In this document: positions 48,583 through 55,323 of the stretch, in pieces
Position numbering within the stretch: position 1 is the first letter of the stretch
How the letters are laid out: every line of letters begins with the position of its first letter
Source: Pseudoalteromonas luteoviolacea
Lineage (GTDB): Bacteria; Pseudomonadota; Gammaproteobacteria; Enterobacterales; Alteromonadaceae
Assembly: GCF_001696455.1 (NCBI RefSeq)
Contig: NZ_MAUJ01000008.1
Location: forward strand, 210,823 to 274,822
Length of the DNA stretch: 64,000 nucleotides
Reading direction: 5' to 3'
Position numbers and translations under genes: made by a program
Notes under the pieces: generated by a model
Database searches by the model: none
Told to the model about the DNA's origin: nothing
The model's input: the letters and a program-made list of their open reading frames with translations, nothing else

Positions 48583-49988
48583 TGAAGAGTGTTTGGTTAG
48601 TTGATGATGATGCGTCAATTCGCTTTGTATTAGAAAAAGCCTTATCCAGAGCTGGGTTTGCAACGGAAAGCTTTGCAAATGGCCAAGATGTATTGACGGC
48701 ACTCCAATACGACCAACCCTCTGTATTAATGTCTGATGTGCGTATGCCTGGCATTGATGGGATGGCGCTGTTAGAAGAAGTGAATGAACTCTACCCCGCT
48801 CTGCCTGTGATTATCATGACGGCGCATTCTGATTTAGACTCTGCCGTTAATGCTTTTCAAAAAGGGGCATTTGAGTACCTTGCCAAACCTTTTGACTTGG
48901 ATGAAGCCACTTCGCTTGCCGACAGAGCCTATCGTGCCGCACAGCAAAATGTCAAAACTAAGCAGGTCGATGCTGTCTCTAACAGTCCTGATATCATTGG
49001 CGAAGCGCCAGCAATGCAAGAAGTGTTTAGAGCCATTGGTAAGCTGTCAGCTTCAAGTATGAGTGTATTAATCAACGGTGAGTCAGGCACTGGTAAAGAA
49101 CTGGTTGCCGGCGCCTTACATAATCACAGCCCTCGTAAAGACAATACTTTTATCGCCTTAAATATGGCTGCTATCCCTAAAGATTTGGTTGAATCTGAAT
49201 TGTTTGGCCACGAGAAAGGGGCATTTACTGGCGCTGATAGTGTTAGACGTGGCCGCTTTGAACAGGCCAATGGTGGTACATTGTTCCTCGATGAAATTGG
49301 AGATATGCCCCTTGATGTGCAAACGCGTTTGTTACGAGTATTGGCGGATGGCGAGTTTTATCGTGTCGGTGGCCATCAGAGTATCAAAGTAGATGTGCGG
49401 ATCTTAGCCGCCACCCACCAAGATTTAGAGCAATTGGTCAGCGAAGGAAAGTTTCGTGAAGACTTGTTCCATCGCCTTAATGTTGTCCGATTACGTATAC
49501 CTCCACTCAGAGAGCGCAGTGTAGATATTGCCAAACTCGCACAATATTTTTTAGCTAAAAGCGCTAAAGAGCTAAAAGTACCGAGTAAAGTGCTCACCGA
49601 AGCCGCACTCACGCAACTGTGTGCTTTTGGCTGGCCAGGCAATGTGAGACAGCTAGAAAATACCTGTCGTTGGTTGACGGTCATGGCACCGGGTGACATG
49701 GTAGGTCCACAGGATCTGCCACCAGAGCTTACTCAGCCATCCGAAATAGGCGATACAGCAACTAACCACGATTGGCTTGATGCATTTCAACAGTGGCTTG
49801 ACCAGCAACTGCGCCAAGGTGAAGAACACATTTGGCCGCAAGTACAAGCACAACTTGAAACGCGGTTAATAAAATCTGCGCTGGCTGCTTGTCATGGACA
49901 TAAGCAAGATGCTGCGCTAAAAATAGGTTGGGGGCGTAATACATTGACCCGCAAACTGAAAGAGCGCAATATGCTAGAAAATGACTAA
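48582..49988 (+). CDS. glnG: nitrogen regulation response regulator NtrC
   Basis: 468 residues, as in E. coli (469). Receiver ~1-120 with DDD (8-10) and phospho-acceptor D52 (SDVRMPG), sigma-54 AAA+ domain with GESGTGKE, GAFTGA and GGTLFLDEIGDMP, and a Fis-type C-terminal helix-turn-helix (GHKQDAALKIGWGRNTLTRKL). It activates glnA from the two sites at 45032-45068. Translationally coupled to glnL and followed 14 bp later by a cNMP-binding protein gene. Confidence 0.96.
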   Translation: MKSVWLVDDDASIRFVLEKALSRAGFATESFANGQDVLTALQYDQPSVLMSDVRMPGIDGMALLEEVNELYPALPVIIMTAHSDLDSAVNAFQKGAFEYLAKPFDLDEATSLADRAYRAAQQNVKTKQVDAVSNSPDIIGEAPAMQEVFRAIGKLSASSMSVLINGESGTGKELVAGALHNHSPRKDNTFIALNMAAIPKDLVESELFGHEKGAFTGADSVRRGRFEQANGGTLFLDEIGDMPLDVQTRLLRVLADGEFYRVGGHQSIKVDVRILAATHQDLEQLVSEGKFREDLFHRLNVVRLRIPPLRERSVDIAKLAQYFLAKSAKELKVPSKVLTEAALTQLCAFGWPGNVRQLENTCRWLTVMAPGDMVGPQDLPPELTQPSEIGDTATNHDWLDAFQQWLDQQLRQGEEHIWPQVQAQLETRLIKSALAACHGHKQDAALKIGWGRNTLTRKLKERNMLEND

Positions 49989-50002
49989 CTATTTGGCCGA
50001 CC

Positions 50003-50461
50003 ATGAAGCTGTTAGAAAACATAACCACCATTAAACAATTGGAAATCATTAATCGGCTCGATTTTTTTAAAGAGTTTTCATTGGCCGAACGGCAGGTTTT
50101 ATTAGAATCTTTTAGTCACCTTTATTTGATTAGCCAAGGTAAGCATGCTTTTAAAAGATTTGAGCAAGATAATCGCCTATATATCATTCTAAGTGGTGAA
50201 TTGCGTATCTTTTCTGAAAAAAGTCATGTTGATATCGGCCATGTTGGACCCGGTGAATTTGTCGGTGAAGGCGCATTTATATGTCACCGAGAACGCAGCA
50301 CGAGTGCACAAGCAGTTTCAGATACCATCGTATTGGCAATCACCTCAGAAGCCTTGACTAAACTACCTGCGGTTATAAGAGAAAAAATCAAAGATAAAAT
50401 CATTGCTGGCATGAGTGAGCGTATTCACAAGCTCAACCACTATATCGAAGAGCAGTTTTAA
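50003..50461 (+). CDS. cyclic-nucleotide-binding-domain protein
   Basis: 152 residues forming one Crp-like beta-barrel with a following helix: LDFFKEFSLAERQVLLESFSHL, LYIILSGELRIFSEK, and the phosphate-binding cassette region GPGEFVGEGAFICHRERSTSAQA. The helix-turn-helix of true Crp/FNR regulators is missing, and there is no enzyme domain. The canonical E-(x)-R-S core is present in GEGAF...ERSTSAQA. It starts 14 bp after glnG, so it likely belongs to the glnLG transcript. Role unknown; possibly a nucleotide-responsive partner. Confidence 0.8.
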   Translation: MKLLENITTIKQLEIINRLDFFKEFSLAERQVLLESFSHLYLISQGKHAFKRFEQDNRLYIILSGELRIFSEKSHVDIGHVGPGEFVGEGAFICHRERSTSAQAVSDTIVLAITSEALTKLPAVIREKIKDKIIAGMSERIHKLNHYIEEQF

Positions 50462-50492
50462 GGCTACAAAGCGCCAAAGAGCGCTGTAGCCT
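50461..50492. terminator. strong hairpin between convergent cNMP-binding and RiPP precursor genes
   Basis: AGGCTACA/TGTAGCCT outer stem and GCGC/GCGC inner stem with a 6-nt loop. It lies directly after both stop codons. No U-tract on the plus strand; a short TTAAAA tail on the minus strand. Confidence 0.6.
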
Positions 50493-50499
50493 AGACTAC

Positions 50500-50670
50500 T
50501 TAGCAGTTATACATGGACATGCATGTGATGCCTTGGTAAGAAATACAACCCGGTACGTGCGGCGAGCTTGCATACATACCACCAGCAACTTGCGGTGTTT
50601 GGTCTTGATTTAGCGTTTTATTATTCGTGGTTAATTGCTTTACAGCGCGTTTCTTAAGTGCAACTTTCAT
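50500..50670 (-). CDS. class I lanthipeptide-like RiPP precursor peptide
   Basis: 56 residues, too short for most gene finders. The ATG at 50670 has AAGGA eight bases ahead, and the stop is TAA at 50500. The N-terminal 31 residues look like a leader: MKVALKKRAVKQLT, then Asn/Gln-rich sequence ending TPQVAGG, a double-glycine cleavage site. The 25-residue core begins MYASSPHVPGC and ends MSMYNC; it has three Cys (core positions 11, 19 and 25), five Ser and one Thr. The leader resembles the short Lys-rich leaders annotated as class I lanthipeptides in marine gammaproteobacteria. No cyclase, dehydratase or peptidase gene is in this window, so modification and export are unknown. It has its own upstream region and a terminator separates it from the aminotransferase gene. 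Confidence 0.8.
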   Translation of the reverse strand: MKVALKKRAVKQLTTNNKTLNQDQTPQVAGGMYASSPHVPGCISYQGITCMSMYNC

Positions 50671-50702
50671 CGTTATTTCCTTTTTATATTGATCTAATTG
50701 AC

Positions 50703-50725
50703 ACAGGTTAGCTATTGCAACCTGT
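50703..50725 (-). promoter_or_regulatory. inverted repeat upstream of the RiPP precursor gene
   Basis: ACAGGTT/AACCTGT with a 9-nt spacer lies 33-55 bp before the precursor start. It may be an operator or a 5'UTR hairpin; no regulator is assigned. Confidence 0.45.
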
Positions 50726-50855
50726 TTAATAAATAACCATCAATACGCATGAAAATCAACGCTTTGTGTCTGTACATTATTTCATTACAAACACGCAAAG
50801 TTCTATGAGATAGTGAAATGTTTTGCTGTATAAAAATTAAACTAGGCGGGGCGTT

Positions 50856-50878
50856 AAAAAAGGGTGCGAACGCACCCT
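50856..50878 (-). terminator. Rho-independent terminator of the aminotransferase operon
   Basis: On the minus strand GGGTGC-GTTC-GCACCC is followed by TTTTTT (the As at 50856-50861). It lies just after the aminotransferase stop and isolates the RiPP precursor from that operon. Confidence 0.88.
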
Positions 50879-50883
50879 CTTTG

Positions 50884-52119
50884 CTAGCTTAGCAAGTCGC
50901 TAAATAAATCGAACAACCTATCCAGTTCCTCGAAGGTATTATAGTGCATACAGCCAATACGAACGACACCGCCTTTATCCATAACGCCCAGCTGTTCACA
51001 CAGGCCTTGCGCATAAAAGTTGCCATCCCAAACACACACATGTTGCTGGCCTAAAAACTCAGACACTTTACGTGGCTCAAGGCCATCAAAAGTCAACGCA
51101 AACGTTGGTGTGCGCTCAGCGACTCTTGCGACATCAGCGATACCATACAGTTTAATTTGCGGATACTGAGCCAACTTAGTCAAAAAGTGCTCACTAAGCG
51201 CCATTTCATGAGCCTTTGAGTTTGCAAACGCTTGTTCAAGACGCGCTCTCAATGGCTCCGACTGGGGTAGCTCGCTTAAAGAGGCAATATATTCAATCGC
51301 AGCGATGACACCGGCAAGGCCTTCGAAACTTTGAGTACCAGTCTCCCAACGTCCCGGGATCACATCTTTCGCGGGCTCTACTTTGTATGGCGTAAAGCCT
51401 TCAAGGTGTTCACGCTTACCATAAACAATACCTACATGCGGACCAAAGAACTTATAGGCTGAGCAAGCTAAAAAGTCGCAATCTAGCGCTTGTACATCAA
51501 TCAATTCATGCGGCGCAAAGTGCACTGCATCTACATAGACAAGTGCCCCCACTTGATGTGCCATCTCAACGATTTTCTTTATGTTATTGATAGATCCAGT
51601 GGTATTAGATGCGTACGTTACAGCAACTAACTTTGTATTGCTGTTAAGTAACTCAGCATAATGATCTAAGTCTAAAGTGCAGTCAGCTTCATTAATACGC
51701 ACAGCATGCACGCTCGCGCCTTTGTCTTGCGCAGCTTGACGCCATGATGAAACGTTTGAGAAATGATCGGCATTGGTCACAATCACTTCATCTGTAGACT
51801 GCCAATCTCTAGAGATTGCTCGGCTAAAGCTGAAAGTTAAGCTCGTCATATTGGCACCAAACACGATTTGATCGCTGCTTGGTGCATTGAGTAGCTGTGC
51901 CACTGACGCTCTAGCTTGGCCCATCAACTCTACTGTTTTATCGCTAGAGAAAAATGCGCCACCCAAGTTGGAGTTGAAGTAACCTAGGTACGCTGACATT
52001 GCACTTAACACTGACTGAGGGACTTGTGAACCGCCAGGACCATCTAAAAACATCGGTGCCTGTCCGGAGATTTCCTGCATCAATGCAGGAAATTGGCGGC
52101 GAATTTGAGATAAGTTCAT
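50884..52119 (-). CDS. class V aminotransferase, cysteine-desulfurase-like
   Basis: 411 residues of the PLP-dependent SufS/NifS-like group (the VC1184-type subfamily). Visible: DGPGGSQVPQSVL near the start, the cofactor-binding VIVTNADHFSNVSSW and VDAVHFAPHELID, and the Schiff-base lysine in CSAYKFFGPHVG. The loop cysteine typical of group II desulfurases is not obvious, so lyase or transaminase activity on another substrate is possible. GAGG precedes the ATG. It follows a 2-oxoglutarate dioxygenase gene by 10 bp and must share its transcript, suggesting both act on the same amino acid. Confidence 0.85.
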   Translation of the reverse strand: MNLSQIRRQFPALMQEISGQAPMFLDGPGGSQVPQSVLSAMSAYLGYFNSNLGGAFFSSDKTVELMGQARASVAQLLNAPSSDQIVFGANMTSLTFSFSRAISRDWQSTDEVIVTNADHFSNVSSWRQAAQDKGASVHAVRINEADCTLDLDHYAELLNSNTKLVAVTYASNTTGSINNIKKIVEMAHQVGALVYVDAVHFAPHELIDVQALDCDFLACSAYKFFGPHVGIVYGKREHLEGFTPYKVEPAKDVIPGRWETGTQSFEGLAGVIAAIEYIASLSELPQSEPLRARLEQAFANSKAHEMALSEHFLTKLAQYPQIKLYGIADVARVAERTPTFALTFDGLEPRKVSEFLGQQHVCVWDGNFYAQGLCEQLGVMDKGGVVRIGCMHYNTFEELDRLFDLFSDLLS

Positions 52120-52129
52120 AGTGACCTCA

Positions 52130-52762
52130 TTAAGCCGTAAATACGAAGCAGTCTAAGTAGCCCACTTTGTCAGCGTCTAGTTTATTCATCGGTGTTGCGT
52201 TGTGCCAAACTTCACGGTCATTTACAAGTGCAAATAAGCCGTCTTTAATTTCCATTTTGAAGCAAGGCTCAGCTTCTTTATGTTCATACACAAGTAACTC
52301 GCCACCTGCGATATTCTCATGTGAAACCCCACAGACACAAACATGATCAAAGCCATCTTGGTGCACACCTTCAGGCGCTGGTGGCGTATCACTCTCAATA
52401 GCTAACATACGAAACTGATGCACTTCAATATCACTGTCGTCCGCGATACCTGTCATTGCTTTGAATTCAGACAGCAAGTGTTTGAAACCATCACTATGCA
52501 GCAACTCAGTTTCTAAATTTTCGTACACACGCTCTATGTTGCCCTGAAAGTTGTTGATGGAGTCATCTTGCACGAACGCTTTTGTTGGCTGAATAGACAC
52601 TGTATTTTCTTGAAACTTTAAGACTGAATAACGACGCTTACGAAAAGCACCATCGGCATACGGGTTGTCTGGCAAACGTGAAAAAAATGGCTTTACCGAA
52701 TCAATATGAGATTGTTGAATAAAACGAAGTTGAAGCAAATTCTGGTTGTTTACTGCTGTCAT
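52130..52762 (-). CDS. 2-oxoglutarate/Fe(II) dioxygenase (PF10014 type)
   Basis: 210 residues. The family includes L-isoleucine 4-hydroxylase and other free-amino-acid hydroxylases. The facial triad is visible: His and Asp in GVHQDGFDHV (~135), and the distal His in REVWHNATP (~190). The N-terminus FRKRRYSVLKF and the C-terminal YLDCFVF also fit. With the class V aminotransferase immediately downstream it may hydroxylate an amino acid that is then cleaved or transaminated; that pathway is inference. Activity on the neighbouring RiPP cannot be excluded. Confidence 0.85.
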   Translation of the reverse strand: MTAVNNQNLLQLRFIQQSHIDSVKPFFSRLPDNPYADGAFRKRRYSVLKFQENTVSIQPTKAFVQDDSINNFQGNIERVYENLETELLHSDGFKHLLSEFKAMTGIADDSDIEVHQFRMLAIESDTPPAPEGVHQDGFDHVCVCGVSHENIAGGELLVYEHKEAEPCFKMEIKDGLFALVNDREVWHNATPMNKLDADKVGYLDCFVFTA

Positions 52763-53065
52763 TTTTGCTCTCGCCTTTTGATGAGAAATTGGCAGAGATC
52801 TTAATCTATTTCGCAGGAAATTTTGATTTTGAATAACTTGTTTTTAGCAAAAAACCAGAATAAATATACCCATTAAAAACATAAGTTAGATTAAAAATAC
52901 CTTTTGTTTTAATTTTGGTAACTTAGCGTGATAGCGCCAGAAACAATCACCATAAAGGCTCATAGGTGATATCAGCGCTACTCTGTGCACGCCATAAGTG
53001 CAATTACTGAGATAAACATCTTACTATTGCACTGTTCAAAAATAGAGATTCATCCAAATGCTTTA
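52763..53065. other. intergenic region with a two-stem inverted repeat
   Basis: No gene seen. TAGCGC (52932) pairs with GCGCTA (52975-52980), and inside it ATCACC (52946-52951) pairs with GGTGAT (52965-52970). This could fold as a two-part stem. It follows the lipoprotein gene stop by ~85 bp but lacks a U-tract. The AT-rich remainder should hold the dioxygenase promoter. Confidence 0.4.
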
Positions 53066-54046
53066 TCACAATTTGTCTTTGACTGCTTTCAATTGATTGG
53101 CAAAACTGAGATGACGCAAATCACCCAGCCCTGCTTTTTCTGTCAATTCCAGTAGTTGATTTTCTAAGGTCAGCAGCTGCGCTTCTACTTGCTTGTCATC
53201 TAGCGCTTGCTTACGCGCTAAATGTTCCGAAAACAAATGCTCGAGTCTTAATATCTGCAGTTTTGCCGAGTGGACTTTGTCTTCAATGCTCGAGTAATCG
53301 CGCACATTTGAGTTTATAAATTGCTGTGCATAATCGGCGGTATTTCTCGCATCCATATAGACACTTGGTAGTACTTGTGCCTTTGCTGACGTACTTATCG
53401 CCGTTAGCTCTATATTGATTTGACCTAGGTAATGTAAACTCACCGCATCCTTTTCTAAACGTGTTAATTGCGTTTTAAACCCAGGCAATTGCGCTTCTAC
53501 ATCAGGTTGCTTACCGTCCACCAACATGGCTTTAAGTTTGTTATGATGCTTATTTAGCTTGCGGTAGCGAGTTGGAAACTGTTGTTGCGTATCAAATTTA
53601 TCTAACACAGCAAAGTGCGATCGGACTGGCTCTAACACTGATAAAATCAGTTTTTTTGCCGCTTGCGCACCGCCAACCAAAGCCAAAATTTCTTGGCTCA
53701 TACTCATAATTTCACCACTGACGGTTTGCGATGAGAAAAATGACGCACTGTCTAAGGCTTCGTGAGGCTTCGCTTTTAGTTCCGTAAACTGCTCTTCTAA
53801 CTCTTGCCATTCTTGTCGAGCCTTGTCGACTCTATTGCGATCGTAATCAGCTAGCGATTCCACATTTGCCAAATGTATGGCTTGCTGAGCTTCATAGTAA
53901 GCTGCTTCTGCTCTGTTATAAGCAGCTTGGATTTGCTCAGCTGAGGGCGACGAGCCGCCCAACGTGTTATGTACCGAATCTAGCGTTTTACATCCTGTAG
54001 TCACAATAAGCACTGCACTAAAAACAATGCCAAACTTCATCTGCAT
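53066..54046 (-). CDS. predicted lipoprotein, coiled-coil rich
   Basis: 326 residues from ATG 54046 (GGAG six bases upstream; the start shares bases with the upstream stop, TGATG). The N-terminus MQMKFGIVFSAVLIVTTGC is a lipoprotein signal with lipobox VTTGC, so the mature protein begins CKTLDSV. The rest is largely alpha-helical with Glu/Gln/Lys heptads and no enzyme motif. The length and build suggest a periplasmic, membrane-tethered rod. Coupled to the outer-membrane barrel gene, so probably its partner. Confidence 0.65.
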   Translation of the reverse strand: MQMKFGIVFSAVLIVTTGCKTLDSVHNTLGGSSPSAEQIQAAYNRAEAAYYEAQQAIHLANVESLADYDRNRVDKARQEWQELEEQFTELKAKPHEALDSASFFSSQTVSGEIMSMSQEILALVGGAQAAKKLILSVLEPVRSHFAVLDKFDTQQQFPTRYRKLNKHHNKLKAMLVDGKQPDVEAQLPGFKTQLTRLEKDAVSLHYLGQINIELTAISTSAKAQVLPSVYMDARNTADYAQQFINSNVRDYSSIEDKVHSAKLQILRLEHLFSEHLARKQALDDKQVEAQLLTLENQLLELTEKAGLGDLRHLSFANQLKAVKDKL

Positions 54047-54993
54047 CAATAGCTCCATTGTAATCCTGCGGTTAGAGATACATTAGTATACTCTATTTCA
54101 GGTACGCGCAAACGCCGACCATTCACTTCTTCTGTTACCGTATCTCGTTCTTTGTAATATGCATCGACACCAAGCATCAAAGCAATATGCTCTACCAGTT
54201 GATATCGAACGCCCGCTCTGGCCATTACTCCCCACCCATTGAAGTTTTCTGTTAACGTTGTCGTCTCAAACTGAGTGTTTTGAATACGGCTATACACAGG
54301 TGTACTGAGCTCCCCCTCAACATACCAACTTACTTTTTCATTCGGTTGCATCAGTTTACTGTCGTAGCGCGCCCCCACTGTGGCTAAGAGTCCCATTTGG
54401 TCTTCAGTCACAGAGATCACTGGCACCAAAGATGCGGGGTTATTTTGCAGTACATCATCACCATCCTTTGCTTGGCCGGGTAAATCAAAGCGTGGGATCG
54501 GGTCCCCTTCATCTCTGGGTAATGCTTTTAACGCATTATCAAATTCCGTGGCACCCGGGTTCACAAAGCGAAAGTTAGAGCGCGTAAAGCTCGAGGTGAA
54601 GATCTTCATGCCAAAGGTCAACTGTATGGCTCTTTGGTAATTGTAAGCGGCGGTAAAGGCCAACTCATTGGCTTTAACCTTAAAGTCGTTCTGCTGAATG
54701 GCACCAAAGTTTCTCAGTGACCACGTCTCTGTGTCTATTTCTGTTGAAATAGTGGCGGCACTGCCGATGTAGAAACCCCAATCCTCATCCACGCCGGTAT
54801 AAGAAAGCTGCCTTACTGCAGGGTTGGTAACGGATATTGACTGTGACAATTGGCCGAAGCCTGCAACATCTTGTAAAGTTTCATTGTAATCTATGGTCTC
54901 AAAACCAAGACGTATTTCACTAAAAGATGGTAGTGGTGCAGCCGACGTACTAAAACTACCCATAATCCCTAACAAAGCGAGCGTGTATTTCAT
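54046..54993 (-). CDS. predicted outer-membrane beta-barrel protein
   Basis: 315 residues from ATG 54993, which has GGGGA six bases ahead and starts a signal peptide (MKYTLALLGIMGSFSTSA); the frame is open 42 bp further up. The mature part is made of alternating hydrophobic and polar strands with aromatic girdles (AFTAAYNYQRAIQLTFGMKIF, WGVMARAGVRYQLV) and ends NVSLTAGLQWSY, an aromatic C-terminal residue typical of BamA substrates. Function unknown. Forms a two-gene unit with the lipoprotein. Confidence 0.7.
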   Translation of the reverse strand: MKYTLALLGIMGSFSTSAAPLPSFSEIRLGFETIDYNETLQDVAGFGQLSQSISVTNPAVRQLSYTGVDEDWGFYIGSAATISTEIDTETWSLRNFGAIQQNDFKVKANELAFTAAYNYQRAIQLTFGMKIFTSSFTRSNFRFVNPGATEFDNALKALPRDEGDPIPRFDLPGQAKDGDDVLQNNPASLVPVISVTEDQMGLLATVGARYDSKLMQPNEKVSWYVEGELSTPVYSRIQNTQFETTTLTENFNGWGVMARAGVRYQLVEHIALMLGVDAYYKERDTVTEEVNGRRLRVPEIEYTNVSLTAGLQWSY

Positions 54994-55284
54994 TGCCTTT
55001 CCCCGATAACATGGTGATTGTGTATCGCAAGGCACTACTCACTCCCCCTTGCTTAGAAGCCTATTTGGCTACTTTGACAAGACCTTTGTAAACGCTCTGG
55101 AGTGAATACCACAACCCCATGCTCAAAGAGCAGCAATTAGCGCCATGCAAGCCTTATCAAGCAGTCCACGCAACTCATTTGGTTGTTTTATAAACACTAG
55201 TACAGACCTCTTTATAGTCAAGGACATAGAATAGGGGCAAGGGGAGTAAAATAGTCTCACGGTCTTTAGAGATAGGATGAATTT
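54994..55284. other. intergenic region, no gene seen
   Basis: About 290 bp separating the barrel gene from acnB. It should contain the barrel promoter; I saw no protein or RNA gene. Confidence 0.4.
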
Positions 55285-55311
55285 AAAAAAGCCAGTACAA
55301 GACTGGCTTTT
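55285..55311 (-). terminator. Rho-independent terminator of acnB
   Basis: GCCAGT-5 nt-ACTGGC followed on the minus strand by TTTTTT. It lies 12 bp beyond the acnB stop. Confidence 0.88.
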
Positions 55312-55323
55312 CATTACGAAACG

